A DNA stretch of 64,000 nt, from assembly GCF_021298855.1 (NCBI RefSeq), contig NZ_JAJTHI010000032.1, forward strand, positions 1 to 64,000. The letters run 5' to 3'. A model generated the notes under the pieces. The model did no database searches, was not told where the DNA came from, and saw only the letters and a list, made by a program, of their open reading frames with translations. Source of the DNA: Gemmatimonas sp. (GTDB lineage Bacteria; Gemmatimonadota; Gemmatimonadetes; Gemmatimonadales; Gemmatimonadaceae). Position 1 is the first letter of the stretch. Every line of letters starts with the position of its first letter. This document shows, piece after piece, positions 1-9,135 of the stretch. The position numbers and the translations under genes are program-made.

Positions 1-1695
1 AGTGAATCGACCATGGGCCCGCGTGCGGAAAGTCGCCCGGAGCCCCGCACGGAGCGCGCCGCGGAGCACCGCACGGAACCGCCCGCCGAACCGCGGGTGG
101 AGCGCTATCAGCCTCCGGTCTATGACCCCGCCGAACGCGTCACCACCGACCGCCACGAAACGGAAAACCGGTACGACCGCGCGTTCAATCGGACGGATGG
201 GCCGGAGCGCACGGAGCGGCCCGACCGCCCCGAGCGGCCGGATCGCCCGGAGCGCCCCTTCGACAATCGCCGCGAACGTGGTGGCCGCCGTCGTGGGCGG
301 CACCGTAACCGCGACCGTGGTGAGCGGGTGGGTTCCGACCGGCCCGGCGCACCGCCGGGGGAGCGGCCGGAGCGCGTGGAGCGACCCGCCCCCGAACAGG
401 GGGGCGAGCGGCCCGATCGGTTCGAGGGGGGCGAGGGGAGCTTCCGTCGCAACGGGCGCCGCGGACGCAACCGCTTCCGCCGCGGGGGCGGCGGCGGTGG
501 TGGTGGCGGAGGAGGCGGTGGTGGTGGAGCCCCGGTGGAAGGTGGCATCGATCGGGTACCGCCGACCCCGGTAGCGGTCGAAGGCACGATGGGCGGATGG
601 TTCGACGCCTCACGCGACGGGGGGTTCCTGCGGCGCGGGGTAAACAGCTACCTGCCGGACCCCACCGATCCCTTCGTGCCCCCTGCCCTGGTGCGATTGC
701 ACCAGTTGCGTCGCGGGGACAAGCTCGAGGTCACCTATGGTCGCGACCCGCGCGGACGGTACGTGGTCGTGGAAGTGCAGCAACTGAACGATGGGTCGCC
801 GGTGGTGCTGGAAAAGCGCCCCGATTTCAACACGCTCATCGCCAGCTACCCGGATAGGAAGTTGACGTTGGAGACCGGGCGCCCGGCGAAGACCGGCCCC
901 GAGCTGACGCGTCGCGCCATCGACCTCATCGCGCCGATCGGCTACGGCCAGCGGGCACTCATCGTCGCCCCGGCGCGCGCCGGCAAGACCACCTTGCTGC
1001 AGGCCATTGTCGAAGGGGTGGCCATCAACCATCCCCAGGCAGCGCTGCTCGTGCTGCTCGTGGACGAACGTCCCGAGGAAGTGAGCGAGATGATCACCTG
1101 GGGCTACGGCGAAGTGGTCGCCTCCAGCTTCGACATGCCGCCCAAGCGGCATGTGGAAGTGGCGGAGATGACGCTCGAACGCGCCCGCCGCCTTGTGGAG
1201 CAGGGGAAGGATGTGGTGATCGTGCTCGATTCGATCACCCGCCTGGCTCGCGCGCACAACACGGTCGACCGCGGCACGGGGCGCACCATGTCCGGCGGCC
1301 TCGACGCCACCGCCATGCAGAAACCGAAGGCGTTCTTCGGCTCGGCGCGCATGATTGCCCCGCAGCATGGGGGCGGATCACTCACGATCATCGCCACGGC
1401 GCTGGTGGAAACCGGTTCGCGCATGGACGACGTGATCTTCGAGGAGTTCAAGGGCACCGGCAACTGCGAGATCAAGCTCGATCGCTCGCTGGCAGATCGG
1501 CGCATCTTCCCGGCCTTCGACATCGCCACCAGCGGCACCCGGCGCGAGGAGAAGCTGTACCGCCCGGATCAGCTCGACAAGGTGCACCTGCTGCGCCGCG
1601 GTCTGCACCAGTTGCCACCGCAGGCGGGTATGGAATGGCTCATCAAGCGCATTGCCGCCACCAGCAACAACGACTCACTGCTCGACGGACTGTAG
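1..1695 (+). CDS. rho: Transcription termination factor Rho (5' end outside window)
   Basis: Hexameric RNA/DNA helicase that ends transcription. Counting from the in-window Met at base 13, a Pro/Arg/Glu-rich low-complexity stretch of about 150 residues and a run of about 15 glycines (near 157-174) precede the cold-shock-like primary RNA-binding domain (GGFLR, VPPALVRLHQLRRGD). The RecA-type ATPase core follows, with P-loop APARAGKTTLL near 320, LLVDERPEEV, Walker B VIVLDSITRLARAHN near 401-411, the SGGLDA Q-loop region and EEFKGTGN. The frame is open to base 1. Rho normally begins with a helical Rho_N domain that is not seen here, so the real start probably lies upstream and the charged/Gly region is an insertion between Rho_N and the RNA-binding fold, as in many GC-rich bacteria. 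The ATPase assignment is secure; the start is not. Confidence 0.97.
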   Translation, partial: SESTMGPRAESRPEPRTERAAEHRTEPPAEPRVERYQPPVYDPAERVTTDRHETENRYDRAFNRTDGPERTERPDRPERPDRPERPFDNRRERGGRRRGRHRNRDRGERVGSDRPGAPPGERPERVERPAPEQGGERPDRFEGGEGSFRRNGRRGRNRFRRGGGGGGGGGGGGGGGAPVEGGIDRVPPTPVAVEGTMGGWFDASRDGGFLRRGVNSYLPDPTDPFVPPALVRLHQLRRGDKLEVTYGRDPRGRYVVVEVQQLNDGSPVVLEKRPDFNTLIASYPDRKLTLETGRPAKTGPELTRRAIDLIAPIGYGQRALIVAPARAGKTTLLQAIVEGVAINHPQAALLVLLVDERPEEVSEMITWGYGEVVASSFDMPPKRHVEVAEMTLERARRLVEQGKDVVIVLDSITRLARAHNTVDRGTGRTMSGGLDATAMQKPKAFFGSARMIAPQHGGGSLTIIATALVETGSRMDDVIFEEFKGTGNCEIKLDRSLADRRIFPAFDIATSGTRREEKLYRPDQLDKVHLLRRGLHQLPPQAGMEWLIKRIAATSNNDSLLDGL

Positions 1696-1726
1696 TTGAC
1701 CGCTGGGGCGCCGTCGTCCGAGCTGT

Positions 1727-1772
1727 CCGCACACGCCCCCCGAAACCGCGCGGTTTCGGGGGGCGTGTGCGG
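1727..1772. terminator. Perfect 46-bp palindrome between convergent genes
   Basis: A 23-bp arm (CCGCACACGCCCCCCGAAAC...) is followed directly by its exact reverse complement, with no spacer. It lies between the end of rho and the end of the convergent M20 peptidase gene. This is the expected place for a bidirectional terminator, but neither side carries a T-tract, so it may be a Rho-assisted or RNA-stabilising hairpin. Confidence 0.65.
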
Positions 1773-1788
1773 AGGCGGTGGTGAAGCC

Positions 1789-3219
1789 TCAGCGAGGGCG
1801 TTTGCCGTACGCGTCGTACAGCACTGCCGCCGCGCGCATGCCCAGACGGAAGTTCTCCTCGCTCATCCACTCGTCGGGAGCATGCGCGTTTTCTCCCGGC
1901 AGGCCGAAGCCCATGAGCAGGACGGGCGCACCCAGGATGCGTTCGAAGTCGCCCACGACGGGAATACTCCCCCCTTCCCCCGTGACGACCGGCTCACGGC
2001 CGAACGCCGCCTGCAGCGCGGCGCGACCGGCATCGATAATGGGCCCCTGCAGGTCGGCGCGCCACGGGCGCCCCCCGTGCAGATATGCCACCGTCACCGT
2101 GACCCCCGCCGGTGCCACCTGCACCAGATGCTGCTCCACCAGCGCGGCGATGCGATGCGGATCCTGGTCCGGCACAAGGCGGAAGCTCACCTTGGCCATG
2201 CTTTCGGCGGGGAGCACCGTCTTGGCGCCTTCGCCGGTGTAGCCGCTCAGCAGGCCGTTCACTTCGCAGGTGGGACGGGTCCAGAGTCGCTCGAGCGTGG
2301 TGTAGCCCGGCTCCCCCCCCAGCGCCGTCACCCCCACCTCGTGCATCAGCTGCTCGTCGCGGAACGGGAGGGCGCGCATCTGCGCGCGCACGTGGTCGGG
2401 GAACGGGCGCACGTCGTCGTAGAAGCCCGGAATGGCAATCCGGCCCTGCGCATCGTGCATGGTGCTGAGCATGCGGGCGAGGGCCATGGCCGGGTTCACC
2501 ACGGCGCCGCCGTACATGCCGCTGTGCAGGTCGCCGCTGGCTCCGCGCACGGTGATCTCGAGATACGCCATGCCGCGCAGGCTGGAGAGAATGCTGGGGA
2601 TGCCGGGCGCGAACATCGTGCTGTCGGAAATCACGACGGCGTCGCAGGCCAGACGCGTGCGCTCCCGCTCGAGAAACGCCTCCAGGTTCTCGCTCCCCAC
2701 TTCCTCTTCGCCTTCGGCCAGCACGATCACGTTCACGGGCAGCGTGCCGCGTGTCGCGAGGTGCGCCTCGAGCGCCTTGATGTGGAGATAGAGCTGCCCC
2801 TTGTCATCCACGGCGCCGCGCGCATAGATGCGACCGTCACGCAGCGTGGGCTCGAACGGCGGCGAGGTCCACAGCGCGAGCGGCTCCGCAGGCTGCACGT
2901 CGTAGTGGCCGTAAATGAGCAGCGTGGGCGCGCCAGCCGGTGCGCCGCGCCATTCACCGAGCACGATGGGATGTCCCGGTGTGGGTTCGATGCTGGTGGT
3001 GAAGCCGATCCGCGCCAGGGCGTCGGCGAGGAACTGCGCCGCGGCCGCACAGTCACCGGCGTGCTCGGTGCGCGCCGACACCGAGGGAATGCGCAGCAGC
3101 GCGAACAGTTCCTCACGCGCGCGCGCGTCGTTGGCATCGCACCACGCACGCAGGTCGGCGGGAATGGACGTGACGGTCATGGCATCAGGCTCGGGGTAAG
3201 TCGGGGGAGTTGGCGTCAT
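1789..3219 (-). CDS. M20-family metallopeptidase (dipeptidase-like)
   Basis: A cytoplasmic, probably dinuclear zinc peptidase of the M20/CNDP dipeptidase type, 476 aa, the usual length. The metal-site motifs are intact: YGHYDVQPAEP (H105, D107), ARGAVDDKGQ (D138), and LAEGEEEVGS (E171/E172, catalytic base and ligand). The dimerisation-domain sequence GDLHSGMYGG is also present. It is the last gene of a three-gene run; its ATG overlaps the crcB stop as ATGA, which favours the start at 3219. A second ATG at 3180 (MTVTSIPADL) would give a tidier N-terminus and is a real alternative. Substrate is unknown; peptide or acyl-amino-acid hydrolysis is expected from the family. Confidence 0.92.
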   Translation of the reverse strand: MTPTPPTYPEPDAMTVTSIPADLRAWCDANDARAREELFALLRIPSVSARTEHAGDCAAAAQFLADALARIGFTTSIEPTPGHPIVLGEWRGAPAGAPTLLIYGHYDVQPAEPLALWTSPPFEPTLRDGRIYARGAVDDKGQLYLHIKALEAHLATRGTLPVNVIVLAEGEEEVGSENLEAFLERERTRLACDAVVISDSTMFAPGIPSILSSLRGMAYLEITVRGASGDLHSGMYGGAVVNPAMALARMLSTMHDAQGRIAIPGFYDDVRPFPDHVRAQMRALPFRDEQLMHEVGVTALGGEPGYTTLERLWTRPTCEVNGLLSGYTGEGAKTVLPAESMAKVSFRLVPDQDPHRIAALVEQHLVQVAPAGVTVTVAYLHGGRPWRADLQGPIIDAGRAALQAAFGREPVVTGEGGSIPVVGDFERILGAPVLLMGFGLPGENAHAPDEWMSEENFRLGMRAAAVLYDAYGKRPR

Positions 3220-3605
3220 GCACGGGGGCGTCCCAGCACGAGACCGAGGGCGGCCGCGCCCAGCCCGAGCGCGAGACTGAGCGCCACGTAGGCAATGGCG
3301 CGGGCGCCCTTTCCCTGCTGTACCAGCTGCAGCGTCTCGGCACTGAAGGTGGAGAACGTGGTGAATCCGCCACAGAACCCGGTGGTAAGCGCCAGACGAA
3401 CCACGTCCTGCGTGGCGTCACCCGTGAAGAACCGGGCAAACCATCCAATGAGAAACGAGCCCACGACGTTCACGACCAGCGTACCGGCGGGGAAGGCGCC
3501 CGTCGCCGGCACGAGGGCGAGCGTCGCGAGGTAGCGCGCCACCGATCCAACCGCGCCGCCAGCGGCGACCGCGAGGAGCGACGCGGCGGAGACGGCGCCG
3601 TTCAC
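3216..3605 (-). CDS. crcB: Fluoride channel CrcB/Fluc
   Basis: A small inner-membrane protein of 129 aa with four hydrophobic segments that exports fluoride as a dual-topology dimer. Family signatures are visible: GGAVGSVARY near the N-terminus and GFCGGFTTFSTFSAE in the second half, which contains the pore-lining Phe box and the Asn/Gly-rich turn. The start is GTG and overlaps the stop of the upstream glycosyltransferase (GTGA); its own stop overlaps the M20 gene start (ATGA). A single copy is present, which fits the homodimeric form. No fluoride riboswitch is recognisable before it, and since it sits inside an operon none is expected directly upstream. Confidence 0.95.
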   Translation of the reverse strand: MNGAVSAASLLAVAAGGAVGSVARYLATLALVPATGAFPAGTLVVNVVGSFLIGWFARFFTGDATQDVVRLALTTGFCGGFTTFSTFSAETLQLVQQGKGARAIAYVALSLALGLGAAALGLVLGRPRA

Positions 3606-5215
3606 GGGATCTCCGGGTGTGTGGGACTCGTCCGGGGTACCTGCTGCGCGATGCGATACAGCCAGAGGCGGCGCGTCGTCACGGTCCCGCCGTTTCGCCG
3701 AAGCGGAACCAGGGCTCCCGGCCGCATGGCCTTGAACCAGGTACCGACCACGCGGGCCAGGGAATCCCCCTTGGCATCAGCGTCGAAGGCCACGATGAGT
3801 CCGTCGCCCGGGCGCACGCGCTGCCAGGCGTTTGGCCACACGTCGTAGTGATTGGTGCGCCCACCGAGATTGAGCGAGAACACCGTGGGCTGATCGGGGA
3901 GATGGAAGGCCAGTTCCGAAGCGTCCTGATAGCGATCGGCGGCGACCCAGCGGTCCACCGTACCGTCCAGGAACGGGTCCCGCCGCGCTGCGGCCACTGA
4001 ATCCGCGAGTGCGCGCCAGCCGTGGGCGCGGGCAATGGGGTCTCGCCTGGGCGCAAGGGGCAAGATGGGGGTGGCCGCCTGCACCGTCACGACAGCCAGG
4101 AGCGCCGCGGCGAGCCACGCGCCGCGGCGCCACCACACGCCCTGCACCACGGGCAGGGGGCTCGTGGCCAGCAGCGTCATGGCGGCGGGATAGATCATGG
4201 CCGGCCAGTTGGCTTCGACCGGTCGCCGCCAGGCACTGATGGCGAAGAAGCCGAGCGGTACGACCGCCACCACCGCCAGCGCGAAACGCCGCGCCGAGAG
4301 GTCGGTGGGCTGGGCGGTGCGGCGGGTACGCCAGCCGTCTCGCAGCGCCACCCACACGACAATGGTGAGGAGCCCGAACAGGATGGGGGAGGCGAGCCCG
4401 GCCTGGGCACCGAGCATCTCGAGTTCGCGCGATACGGGGTTGCCGCGACTCACGGCGTTGAATCCGTGCCCCAACTGGAAGCGGAAGGAGATCCAGTTGT
4501 TGAACAGGTTCCACGCCACCACCGGGGCGAACAGGGCAAGGGCGACGGCTCCGGCCACCCATGGCCCGGCCTCGGCATAGCGCCGGCGCAGCGCCGGGTG
4601 CACCAGACAGGCGATCACGAGCCCCATGGGGAGCAGTACGGCCGTGTACTTGGCCACGAAGGCGCCACCAAGGGCCACCCCGGCCAGCAGCCACCAGAGG
4701 AAGCTGGCCCAACTGCGCACCGGGGTGGCCAGCGCCCGTTCGACGGCCAGCAGCGCAATCATGGCGGTCGCGAAGAGCGCGGCATCGGGGGTGGCCAGCA
4801 CGAGGCCCAGCGTGGCGATGGGCAGCAGGGTCACCAGCATGGCTGCGCGACGGGCGGCCAGTCGTCCGGCATTACCACGTCCGGCCAGTTGCCACGCGCA
4901 CGCGATGGCCGCCAGGTGGGTGCCAAGGGCCGCCAGCGCCGGTCCAGCCCGCACACCGGCCGTGCTGTTGCCAAACAGCAGGGTTCCGGTACGAATGAGC
5001 AGGGCGATGCCGGGCGGGTGGTCGAAGTAGCCGGCCTCGAGGCGCCGGGACCACTCCCAGTAGTAGGTCTCGTCGGGGAGCAGCGGCACGAGCGCCGAGA
5101 GGACCCCGCGCAGGAGCGCTGCGGCCAGGACCCAGCCCCCCACCTGCACCCAAGGGGTAGCCCGCTCCCGTGCGGGGGCGACGTGCGTTCCGGTGGAATG
5201 AGAGGGGGTCGGCAT
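3602..5215 (-). CDS. GT39/ArnT-type membrane glycosyltransferase
   Basis: A polytopic inner-membrane glycosyltransferase of the GT-C fold (PMT/ArnT, PF13231-like), about 537 aa. The first transmembrane segment leads into DETYYWEWSRRL...GYFDHPP, the classic catalytic-loop motif of polyprenol-phosphate-sugar-dependent transferases, followed by around ten hydrophobic helices and a soluble C-terminal domain. It probably modifies a lipid or protein outside the membrane; the acceptor cannot be read from sequence. It opens a tightly overlapping operon with crcB and an M20 peptidase. The track ORF runs to 5404, but its Arg-rich first 63 residues look non-coding. The ATG at 5215 (MPTPSHS) is preferred, with 5239 as the alternative; neither has a convincing Shine-Dalgarno. 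Confidence 0.88.
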   Translation of the reverse strand: MPTPSHSTGTHVAPARERATPWVQVGGWVLAAALLRGVLSALVPLLPDETYYWEWSRRLEAGYFDHPPGIALLIRTGTLLFGNSTAGVRAGPALAALGTHLAAIACAWQLAGRGNAGRLAARRAAMLVTLLPIATLGLVLATPDAALFATAMIALLAVERALATPVRSWASFLWWLLAGVALGGAFVAKYTAVLLPMGLVIACLVHPALRRRYAEAGPWVAGAVALALFAPVVAWNLFNNWISFRFQLGHGFNAVSRGNPVSRELEMLGAQAGLASPILFGLLTIVVWVALRDGWRTRRTAQPTDLSARRFALAVVAVVPLGFFAISAWRRPVEANWPAMIYPAAMTLLATSPLPVVQGVWWRRGAWLAAALLAVVTVQAATPILPLAPRRDPIARAHGWRALADSVAAARRDPFLDGTVDRWVAADRYQDASELAFHLPDQPTVFSLNLGGRTNHYDVWPNAWQRVRPGDGLIVAFDADAKGDSLARVVGTWFKAMRPGALVPLRRNGGTVTTRRLWLYRIAQQVPRTSPTHPEIP

Positions 5216-5442
5216 CAGGGGCGAAAGTTGACCGATCATGCCGGTGATGGCTACGGCGCGCCGTTGACACCGCTTGCTGCGGAATGCCCGTCCGGTCAGG
5301 TTGCAGGGGAGCGTACGCCCCCGGTGAGCCGGAATTGTGACGGTTACGGCGTTCCGAGACCGGGCGTCTTGTGTAGTAGTTCCCGGTGTGTGCCGTATCG
5401 GCACCGTCGTATTCCACTCCTTTTGTTCCAGGACGGACCTGC

Positions 5443-7161
5443 ATGCGGGTCGCAGAGCACATTGTGTCGTTCTCCCGTGGTGCCCGCCGACTGAGCGCCG
5501 CCGCCCTGGTGGCCGCGCTGGGCACCACCGCCGCCTGTCTCGATCTGCGGCCGCCCAGCGCCTGCACGATCAGCGTGGCGCCGGCGACCCTCACGCTGCC
5601 GGTGAACGGCTCGGCGACAATCGTGGGTACCGCGTTCAACTGCGATGGCAATACGATCGCCGACAAGCGGATCAACTATTCGTCGAGCAACACGGCCGTG
5701 GCCACGGTGACCGCCGAGGGCAATGTCATTGCCGTGTCGGTGGGAACGGCCACGGTGTCAGCCGTGGCCGATGGCAAGAGCGCCGCCGTGGCGGTCACGG
5801 TGACCCCCGAAGCGGCGGCCAACGTGACCATCAACCCGGCCGCGATCACCCTGCGGCGCACGAATACGCGCCAGCTGGCGGCCACGGCACGCAACGCCGC
5901 GAACCTGATCATTCAGGGGCGCACCTTCCGATGGACGTCGAGCAATACGGCGATCGCCTCGGTGGACCAGGCGGGCCTCGTCACCGCCGTCGGCACCGGC
6001 ACGGCGGTCATCACCGCGGAGACCGATCAGACGGTGGGCCAGGCGCAGGTCATCGTCACGGAGATTCCGATTGGATCGTGCGCGTTGTCGCCGACGAGTT
6101 TCCGGGTCACGACCGGCCAGGGCGTGCAGCCGACACTGACGCTGCGCGACACCGCCAACAACATCATGCCCACTCTCGGCCGCGCCGTGGCGTGGTCGAG
6201 CAGCAATGAAAACGTGGCCGCCGTGTCGGCGACCGGATTCGCGACCACCCGTCGCGCGGGAACCGCGACCATCACCGCGTCATCCGTCGAGTTCCCGGCG
6301 GTCACCTGCAGCGCCACTGTGGAGGCGGTTGATCCGCGCATTGCCCAGGTGGTGATTGCGCCGCGCATCGGCTCACTGCGGCTGGGCGTCCCGCGCGCCT
6401 TCCAGGCCACACTCTTCGACTCGGCCAACACGGCCATCACCGGCCGGGCGCCGGTGTGGAGCACCAACACGCCCACGGTCATCCAGGTCACGCAGGCCGG
6501 GATCGTCACCGGCCTCTCGCTCGGCACGGCGCGCATCATCGCCCGCGCCGACGACGTGGCCGACACGGTGACGCTGCAGGTGACGCGCATTCCGGTGGCT
6601 ACCGTGCAGGTCACGCCCTTGCAGGCCAGCGTGATCGAAGGGCAGACCGTGCAGTTCCGGGCCACGGTCACCGACTCGGCGGGCACGGAGGTGACCGATC
6701 GGCCCGTGGAATGGCTCAGCTCCGACCCCACGCGTGCCAGCGTGAACCAGAGCGGGTTTGTCACCACTGTGTCCGCTGGCGTCGTCAACATCTTTGCCAC
6801 CTCGGAGAATCGGTCGGCCCAGGCGTCGCTGCTCATTCAGCAGATTGCCGTGGACACGATCGTGGCCCCGCTCTCCTTCTCGCTCCCGCGGGGGGCGACG
6901 CTGCCCTTTGCCATCGAGGTGCGCGATGCCCAGGGGAACGTGCTGCGCAACCGCACCGTCGAGATCCGCAGCGACAATCCGGCGGTGGCCAATGCGCAGT
7001 CGGTCACGACCACGGCGCAGGTGTCGGTGGCAGGACTGCAGGTCGGTACGGCCACGCTGACACTGCAGGCGCTGAACGCGAACGGGCAGGCGCAGGGCAA
7101 GGCCACGCGGGTGAACGTCACGGTGACGCTGCCCGTGGCCGCGCCGGTACGGCGCGAGTAG
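5443..7161 (+). CDS. Lipoprotein with six bacterial Ig-like (BIG2) repeats
   Basis: A predicted surface or periplasmic lipoprotein of 572 aa. After a basic N-terminus and hydrophobic stretch comes a lipobox ending AAC (near residue 32 from this start). The rest is six tandem BIG2-type domains of 80-90 residues, recognisable by recurring WxSSN(T/E)xVAxV and GxATITA-like strands. Such domains act as adhesion or spacer modules; no catalytic domain is present. Start: ATG 5443 has an AGGACGG ribosome-binding site about 8 bases upstream, so the extra 19 residues in the track are unlikely. It is divergent from the GT39 operon across about 230 bp and is followed by a clear terminator, so it is probably monocistronic. 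Confidence 0.85.
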   Translation: MRVAEHIVSFSRGARRLSAAALVAALGTTAACLDLRPPSACTISVAPATLTLPVNGSATIVGTAFNCDGNTIADKRINYSSSNTAVATVTAEGNVIAVSVGTATVSAVADGKSAAVAVTVTPEAAANVTINPAAITLRRTNTRQLAATARNAANLIIQGRTFRWTSSNTAIASVDQAGLVTAVGTGTAVITAETDQTVGQAQVIVTEIPIGSCALSPTSFRVTTGQGVQPTLTLRDTANNIMPTLGRAVAWSSSNENVAAVSATGFATTRRAGTATITASSVEFPAVTCSATVEAVDPRIAQVVIAPRIGSLRLGVPRAFQATLFDSANTAITGRAPVWSTNTPTVIQVTQAGIVTGLSLGTARIIARADDVADTVTLQVTRIPVATVQVTPLQASVIEGQTVQFRATVTDSAGTEVTDRPVEWLSSDPTRASVNQSGFVTTVSAGVVNIFATSENRSAQASLLIQQIAVDTIVAPLSFSLPRGATLPFAIEVRDAQGNVLRNRTVEIRSDNPAVANAQSVTTTAQVSVAGLQVGTATLTLQALNANGQAQGKATRVNVTVTLPVAAPVRRE

Positions 7162-7211
7162 GGAGTCGCGGCCGCGGCCCCACCCGGGCCCGGTACCATG
7201 CAGTAGCTTTC

Positions 7212-7253
7212 GCACCGGGGTCGCCACGGCAGGTGGCGGCCCCGGTGTGCTTT
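7212..7253 (+). terminator. Intrinsic terminator after the Ig-like lipoprotein gene
   Basis: A 16-bp GC-rich stem GCACCGGGGTCGCCAC pairs with GTGGCGGCCCCGGTG (one G-U), has a 5-base loop, and is followed by TTTCCTCC. It separates the lipoprotein gene from the acyl-CoA dehydrogenase gene, which starts 16 bases further on. Confidence 0.75.
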
Positions 7254-7268
7254 CCTCCGGGCTTTCCC

Positions 7269-9122
7269 ATGACCACCACTGCTGCCACACCGTCGTTCCT
7301 GCGCGATCTGTTCGCCGGTGACATCAACGAATCCCTGCTCTTCCCGTATCCGGTCACGTTGGATGTCCGCGATCCGGAGGAGGCGCGCACGGTGCATCGG
7401 CTGGTGGACGCGGTGAATGGGATGGTGGCGTCGGGGCTCATCGACCCGCGGCGCTTCGATGAGCAGGAGGGGATCGACGAAGAGGTGATCCGGGCCTTTG
7501 CTGCCGAGGGGCTGCTGGCACTCACGATTCCCACGGCCTACGGTGGGCTGGGGCTGTCGGCGAGCGCCTATGCGCGGGTGTTCGGCGCCGTGGCGTCCAT
7601 CGATGCGTCGCTCGGGGTACTCATTGGCGTGCACTGCGGCCTGGGGAGCAAGGCGCTGGTCATTGCGGGCAACGAATCCCAGAAGGCGCGATATCTCCCG
7701 GCGCTCGCGCGCGGCGAGACGCTGGCCGCGTATGCGCTCACCGAACCGGAAACCGGATCGGATGCGCAGCACATCGTGACACGCGCCGAACGGCACCCCG
7801 ACGGCACCGGCTGGGTCCTGAACGGGCGCAAGCACTGGATCGGCAACGGCCAGCGGGCAGGCGTGGTGGCCACCTTTGCCCAGACCCCGCTCGAGCGGAA
7901 CGGCGAAACGGTGCGGCGGCCCACCGCCTTCATCGTGCGTCCCGACATGCCCGGCTTTCGCGTCGATGGCACCATCCGCAAGCTTGGCATTCGCGGGTCC
8001 ACGCAGGCAGAGCTCGTGTTCGAGGATCTCTTCGTGCCCGACGACCACGTCCTCGGAGAGGTGGGCAAGGGCTTCCGGGTGGCGGTGAACGCCCTCAATG
8101 CCGGTCGTCTGTCGCTGGCATCGGGGTGCACGGCGGCATGCAAGAAGCTGCTGGGAGAATTCACCCGCTACGCCGAGGCGCGCACGCAGTTCGGCGGTCC
8201 GCTGGCGAGCTTCGAGATCACGCAGCGCAAGATGGCCACCATGGCCAGCGAGACGTACGCCGCCGATGCGATGGTGGGCGCACTCGCCGCAGCGCTGGAC
8301 AGCACGACCGTGGACGCGTCGCTGGAGGCCGCCTGCGTGAAGGTGTTTGCGAGTGAGCTGGTGTGGCGCAGCTCCGACGAGCTGGTGCAGCTGGCCGGCG
8401 GCCGAGGCTTCGTGAAGCCCTGGCCATACGAGCGGTACCTGCGTGATGCCCGCATCAATCGCATCTTCGAAGGCGCCAACGAGATCCTGCGCCTGTTCGT
8501 GGGACTCAACGGCATCCAGGGGCCGGCCGAGGAGCTCAAGGAGCTTGCCGGTGCGCTCAAGAACCCCATCCAGAACTGGGTGCTGGTGTCGGGCTATGCG
8601 GCCGACAAGGTGGCAAGCGCGTTCGGCCGACGTGATCGCTTCCAGGCCACGCTGCACGCCTCACTGCGCACGCATGCCACCTATGTGGAACGGCACGTCG
8701 CCGAGCTCGCCAAGGCCACGCAACAGGCCATCACGACGCACCGCAAGGAGATACTGCAGCGGCAGCTGGTGGTGGAGCGCCTGGCCGACATGGCCATCGA
8801 ACTGTACGCGCGCTGCGCCACCATCTCGCGCACGCAGCAGCTGATCGAGGAGCGCGGGGTGGATGCGTGCGCACGCGAGATCGCCCTGACGGAGCTGTTC
8901 TGCCTGCAGAGCGGCCGTCGCTTCAGCGCCCATCGCGATGAACTCGACGGCAAGACCGGTGAGGGGATCGACGACCTGCGCCGCCGCATCGCCGCGCGCG
9001 TGCGCGACGAGCGCGGCTACGCGTCCAATGATGCGCTGATGGATGTCGCCGTACCGCCGCTCCCGGCGTGGAGTCTCACCCGCGACGCCCAGCAGCGCGC
9101 GGTCGAGCACCTTCCGGACTGA
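7269..9122 (+). CDS. Acyl-CoA dehydrogenase (long, VLCAD/ACAD9-type)
   Basis: FAD-dependent dehydrogenase that introduces the trans-2 double bond in fatty acyl-CoA during beta-oxidation; 617 aa, against about 380 for short- and medium-chain enzymes. Visible are the N-terminal helical domain, the beta-domain motif ALTEPETGSDA that contacts FAD and substrate, GRKHWIGNG, IRGSTQAEL, and LRDARINRIFEGANEI, where the Glu of FEGANEI is in the usual catalytic-base position. A roughly 190-residue C-terminal extension follows, as in mitochondrial VLCAD/ACAD9, which suggests a membrane-associated dimer acting on long chains. The track ORF begins at 6456, but everything before ATG 7269 is a frame shadow of the upstream gene. 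No electron-transfer flavoprotein genes are adjacent. Confidence 0.93.
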   Translation: MTTTAATPSFLRDLFAGDINESLLFPYPVTLDVRDPEEARTVHRLVDAVNGMVASGLIDPRRFDEQEGIDEEVIRAFAAEGLLALTIPTAYGGLGLSASAYARVFGAVASIDASLGVLIGVHCGLGSKALVIAGNESQKARYLPALARGETLAAYALTEPETGSDAQHIVTRAERHPDGTGWVLNGRKHWIGNGQRAGVVATFAQTPLERNGETVRRPTAFIVRPDMPGFRVDGTIRKLGIRGSTQAELVFEDLFVPDDHVLGEVGKGFRVAVNALNAGRLSLASGCTAACKKLLGEFTRYAEARTQFGGPLASFEITQRKMATMASETYAADAMVGALAAALDSTTVDASLEAACVKVFASELVWRSSDELVQLAGGRGFVKPWPYERYLRDARINRIFEGANEILRLFVGLNGIQGPAEELKELAGALKNPIQNWVLVSGYAADKVASAFGRRDRFQATLHASLRTHATYVERHVAELAKATQQAITTHRKEILQRQLVVERLADMAIELYARCATISRTQQLIEERGVDACAREIALTELFCLQSGRRFSAHRDELDGKTGEGIDDLRRRIAARVRDERGYASNDALMDVAVPPLPAWSLTRDAQQRAVEHLPD

Positions 9123-9135
9123 CCACGCGCGACGA

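Noticed and set aside
481-540. Poly-G/GGT tract as a microsatellite or repeat element
   Set aside because: It is in frame within rho as a glycine run, so it is described as part of the protein.
1696-3291. 531-aa plus-strand ORF opposite the M20 peptidase
   Set aside because: Antisense shadow: His/Arg/Ala-rich, no recognisable domain, and the minus-strand frame has all M20 motifs.
4022-5494. 490-aa plus-strand ORF
   Set aside because: Antisense to the GT39 gene, low-complexity Gly/Gln/Arg composition typical of GC-rich shadows.
6456-7268. N-terminal extension of the acyl-CoA dehydrogenase track ORF
   Set aside because: Out-of-frame read of the Ig-like gene, then a terminator; the protein family start matches ATG 7269.
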